Assembly: GCA_964609025.1 (NCBI GenBank)
Contig: CAZSQM010000009.1
Coordinates: 1-64,000 of the forward strand
Direction: 5' to 3'
DNA length: 64,000 nucleotides
Source of the DNA: SIG307 sp964609025
GTDB lineage: Bacteria; Bacillota; Clostridia; Lachnospirales; Lachnospiraceae
Every line of letters begins with the position of its first letter. Positions within the stretch are counted from its first letter, which is position 1. Of this stretch, positions 61,743 through 64,000 are shown one piece after another. Both the position numbers and the translations under genes were made by a program. Under the pieces are notes generated by a model. It ran no database searches. It saw only the letters and a program-made list of their open reading frames with translations, and was not told the origin of the DNA.

Positions 61743-61772
61743 GGGGCTATCACACCTTAGTGCGACAGCCCC
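61743..61772 (-). terminator. rplQ: Terminator after rplQ
   Basis: On the minus strand GGGGCT/AGCCCC encloses a TCGCAC/GTGTGA helix and a TAAG loop, followed by TTTTCC. It is 8-38 bp after the rplQ stop and closes the ribosomal/RNA polymerase operon. Confidence 0.8.
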
Positions 61773-61780
61773 TCCATTTG

Positions 61781-62317
61781 CTAAACTAACTCAATGAGAA
61801 CTTCCATTGCGGCATCGCCCTTACGCTGGCCGATTTTAACGATTCTGGTGTAACCACCCTTACGGTCTGCATACTTCGGTGCGATTTCATCAAAGAGCTT
61901 ATCTGCAACATCAACCTTCTTTGTATTCTTCTTCTTACCGGCTGCCTCGGTCGGAACGGAAGTAATTCCGTAGAGCACCTTGTTCATCTGACGTCTGGCA
62001 TGAAGTCTGGATGCTGCTTCCTTCTTAATTTCCTTGTCAACCTCATCGAATACGGTTACTTTCTTTCCGTCAACTACTTCCTTTACTCTCTTGCCGTCCT
62101 TGTCCTTGCGGGCAACCTTAGCCTTTACGGTAACCATCTCGTAGTTGTCCTTTTCCTTTACTGCCATCGTAATCAGATGCTCAGCTATGCTGCGGATTTC
62201 CTTTGCCTTAGCTTCCGTCGTTCTGATCTTGCCATGGTATAACAGGTTTGTTACCTGATTTCTTAACAATGCTTTTCTCTGGCTCGACGTTCTGCCGAGT
62301 TTTCTATAGCCTGCCAT
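61781..62317 (-). CDS. rplQ: Ribosomal protein bL17
   Basis: A 178-residue protein with the family start YRKLGRTSSQRKALLRNQVTNL. It exceeds the typical ~120 residues because of two lysine-rich insertions (about residues 68-95 and 122-145) that seem typical of related Lachnospiraceae. The C-terminal end GGYTRIVKIGQRKGDAAMEVLIELV, read in pieces, is canonical. Confidence 0.95.
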   Translation of the reverse strand: MAGYRKLGRTSSQRKALLRNQVTNLLYHGKIRTTEAKAKEIRSIAEHLITMAVKEKDNYEMVTVKAKVARKDKDGKRVKEVVDGKKVTVFDEVDKEIKKEAASRLHARRQMNKVLYGITSVPTEAAGKKKNTKKVDVADKLFDEIAPKYADRKGGYTRIVKIGQRKGDAAMEVLIELV

Positions 62318-62335
62318 TGCGCCTTCCTCCTAATC

Positions 62336-63295
62336 TTAGTCATCGCCTTGGTTCAAAGATAAACCAAGCTCTTTTAACTTTGCAAGTACCTCCTCCAAGG
62401 ACTTGCGACCAAGGTTACGCACCTTCATCATATCCTCAGGAGTCTTGTTAATTAACTCTTCTACGGTATTGATACCGGCTCTCTTTAAGCAGTTGAAGGA
62501 ACGAACGGAAAGCTCCAGTTCCTCAATGCTCATCTCAAGCGCCTTGCTCTTATCATTGTTCTCCTTCTCAACCAAAACCTCCACGGTCTTTGCCTTTTCG
62601 GAAAGGTCGATAAAGGAATTCAAGTGCTCGCTCAGTACCTTTGCCGCAAGGCTCACTGCCTCGTCCGGCGCCAGCGTACCGTTCGTATACACATCGAGCG
62701 TTAATTTATCAAAGTCCGTAATCTGGCCGACACGCGTATTCTCTACTGTGAGATTCACACGTTCTACCGGTGTAAAGATAGAGTCGATAGCAATTACGCT
62801 AATCGGCATCTGATCGTTTTTATTCTTGTCTGCACCGATATAGCCTCTGCCCTTCTGAATGGTCAGCTCCATATACAATCTGGAGTCCGGACCACCGTTT
62901 AAGGTAGCAATTACCTGTTCCGGATTCATAATCTCAATATCCTGATCCACCTGAATATCAGCGGCAGTAACCACACCTTCGCCGGAGAAGTCAATGTAAG
63001 CCGTCTTCAGCCCATTTGTTTCGCTTGTGTTCTTAATGGCAAGGCTCTTGATGTTCATGATAATCTCGGTAACGTCTTCTTTTACGCCCGGAATCGTGCT
63101 GAACTCATGTACAACGCCGTCAATCTTTACATGACTGACTGCTGCACCCGGCAGGGACGAAAGCATAATTCTTCTGAGGGAATTACCTAACGTCGTTCCG
63201 TATCCTCTCTCAAGAGGCTCTACCACAAAACGACCGTACTTATTATCTTCGGAAATTTCAGCAATTTCAATTTTCGGTTTTTCAAAATCAAACAA
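62336..63295 (-). CDS. rpoA: RNA polymerase alpha subunit
   Basis: A 319-residue subunit. The N-terminal assembly domain (GYGTTLGNSLRRIMLSSLPG) is followed by a linker and the C-terminal DNA-binding domain (SFNCLKRAGINTVEELI, RNLGRKSLEEV). The start codon appears to be TTG at 63295, with AAGGAGGG before it, unusual for this gene. It lies between rpsD and rplQ. Confidence 0.96.
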   Translation of the reverse strand: MFDFEKPKIEIAEISEDNKYGRFVVEPLERGYGTTLGNSLRRIMLSSLPGAAVSHVKIDGVVHEFSTIPGVKEDVTEIIMNIKSLAIKNTSETNGLKTAYIDFSGEGVVTAADIQVDQDIEIMNPEQVIATLNGGPDSRLYMELTIQKGRGYIGADKNKNDQMPISVIAIDSIFTPVERVNLTVENTRVGQITDFDKLTLDVYTNGTLAPDEAVSLAAKVLSEHLNSFIDLSEKAKTVEVLVEKENNDKSKALEMSIEELELSVRSFNCLKRAGINTVEELINKTPEDMMKVRNLGRKSLEEVLAKLKELGLSLNQGDD

Positions 63296-63325
63296 AGCGG
63301 ACCCTCCTTGTCAACTAAAAGTTGA

Positions 63326-63922
63326 TTACTTAGAATACAACTCGACGATAAGCATCTCATCTACCGGAACATCAATCTGATCTCTGGTCGGGATTTCCTT
63401 AACCGTACCGGTTAAGTTCTCCTGATCTGCTTCCAGCCAAGCAGCAACGCTTCTTCCGCCGGTTACTTCAAGAACATCCTTATATCTCTGGGTGCCCTTA
63501 GCCTTCTCGGAGATGGAAATCACATCGCCTGCCTTTACAATGTAGGACGGAATGTTTACGCACTTGCCGTTTACCAAAACGTGCTTGTGGTCAACAATCT
63601 GTCTTGCCTCGCGTCTGGTTCTTGCGAAACCGAGACGGAAAATTACATTGTCAAGACGAAGCTCTAATAAAATGAGCATATTCTCACCGGTCGTACCGTA
63701 CTTTAACTTCTTAGCCTTCTCGAAATTGTTGCGGAACGGCTTCTCCAGTACGCCGTAGATAAACTTTGCCTTCTGCTTCTCGCGAAGCTGTAAACCATAT
63801 TCGCTTACTTTCTTACCTGCTCTTGCGAAGTTTCTGTTAGACTTCTTATCAATGCCGATATACGCCGGCTCAATGCCGAGGCTTCTGCACTTCTTTAAAA
63901 CAGGACCCATATCTCTTGCCAT
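63326..63922 (-). CDS. rpsD: Ribosomal protein uS4
   Basis: A 198-residue protein with the S4 RNA-binding domain (LDNVIFRLGFARTRREARQIV). The usual N-terminal zinc-binding cysteines are absent, as in the C-minus form; only one Cys (KKCRSLG) remains. It is a primary 16S rRNA-binding protein of the small subunit. It starts 25 bp after rpsK ends. Confidence 0.96.
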   Translation of the reverse strand: MARDMGPVLKKCRSLGIEPAYIGIDKKSNRNFARAGKKVSEYGLQLREKQKAKFIYGVLEKPFRNNFEKAKKLKYGTTGENMLILLELRLDNVIFRLGFARTRREARQIVDHKHVLVNGKCVNIPSYIVKAGDVISISEKAKGTQRYKDVLEVTGGRSVAAWLEADQENLTGTVKEIPTRDQIDVPVDEMLIVELYSK

Positions 63923-63946
63923 GTCAGTTCTCCTTTCACTAATTCA

Positions 63947-64000
63947 TCAGACTCTTCTGCGCTTCGGCGGTCTGCAGCCATTGTGCGGAACCGGAGTTAC
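63947..64000 (-). CDS. rpsK: Ribosomal protein uS11, C-terminal end (runs off the right edge)
   Basis: The last 17 codons read VTPVPHNGCRPPKRRRV followed by a stop, the invariant C-terminus of S11. The gene continues outside the window. It is in the expected position before rpsD. Confidence 0.93.
   Translation of the reverse strand, partial: VTPVPHNGCRPPKRRRV

Noticed and set aside
1..64000. CRISPR arrays, tRNA or rRNA genes, complete insertion sequences
   Set aside because: No regularly spaced repeats, cloverleaf genes, rRNA segments or intact transposases were recognised on either strand.

Overview
The window reads as a chromosome segment of an anaerobic Firmicute of class Clostridia, most likely Lachnospiraceae. 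Supporting features are AdhE, two [FeFe]-hydrogenase-type proteins, AddAB, an ECF-type vitamin transporter module, a glycine riboswitch on an AlsT-type symporter, ThiC under a TPP riboswitch, and the gene order rpsK-rpsD-rpoA-rplQ-ecfA1-ecfA2-ecfT-truA-rplM-rpsI. Species cannot be fixed from the sequence alone. Most genes lie on the minus strand.

Layout. 1-5.6 kb: AT-rich accessory stretch of single-gene modules (Nudix pieces, DUF1697, acyltransferase, DUF4304, a small-molecule kinase, a Cys-rich protein of unknown function), several truncated. 5.6-10.7 kb: housekeeping (rimI, tsaB, tsaE, a YcxB-like protein, tex). 10.9-19.4 kb: one apparent redox operon, promoter-proximal adhE with two Rex-like sites, then a kinase-like protein, two thioredoxin-fold ferredoxins, a group C sensory [FeFe] hydrogenase with PAS domain, a SpoIIE/PP2C phosphatase and a group B [FeFe] hydrogenase, closed by a terminator. 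19.5-21.7 kb: LysR regulator, TrhA/hemolysin III, and a palindromic repeat. 21.8-27.0 kb: mnmA with an amino-acid ABC operon that starts with a Cys-ending leader peptide and a MetQ-type binding protein whose two halves are in swapped order (a circular permutation). 27.0-36.7 kb: addA, addB, a small membrane-anchored protein, nadE. 36.76-37.06 kb: probable 6S RNA. 37.2-42.5 kb: carB, an XRE regulator, decayed transposase-like and acetyltransferase pieces. 42.8-46.9 kb: hemerythrin, a phospholipid cluster (psd, pssA, VTT, PAP2), a flavodoxin. 46.9-53.3 kb: alsT, a helical protein, a DMT exporter, an AlbA_2 protein, thiC. 53.3-57.0 kb: accessory island (RdgB fragment, DUF1848, P-loop kinase, ECF sigma/anti-sigma) bordered by repeats and by a duplicated rpsI tail. 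57.0-64.0 kb: ribosomal/RNA polymerase/ECF-transporter block.

How it fits together. The adhE operon combines fermentative NADH disposal with hydrogen turnover and what looks like a hydrogenase-based sensor coupled to a phosphatase. The mnmA-ABC operon looks devoted to sulfur amino acids: a Cys-bearing leader, a MetQ-like lipoprotein, a cystine/polar amino acid type transporter and a tRNA thiolase.

Most notable items: the circularly permuted MetQ, its leader peptide, two dispersed palindromic repeat families (137 bp and about 86 bp, the second with compensatory base changes), the duplicated rpsI tail with its terminators, and the adhE-sensory hydrogenase operon. All calls come from reading the sequence; no database search was run.
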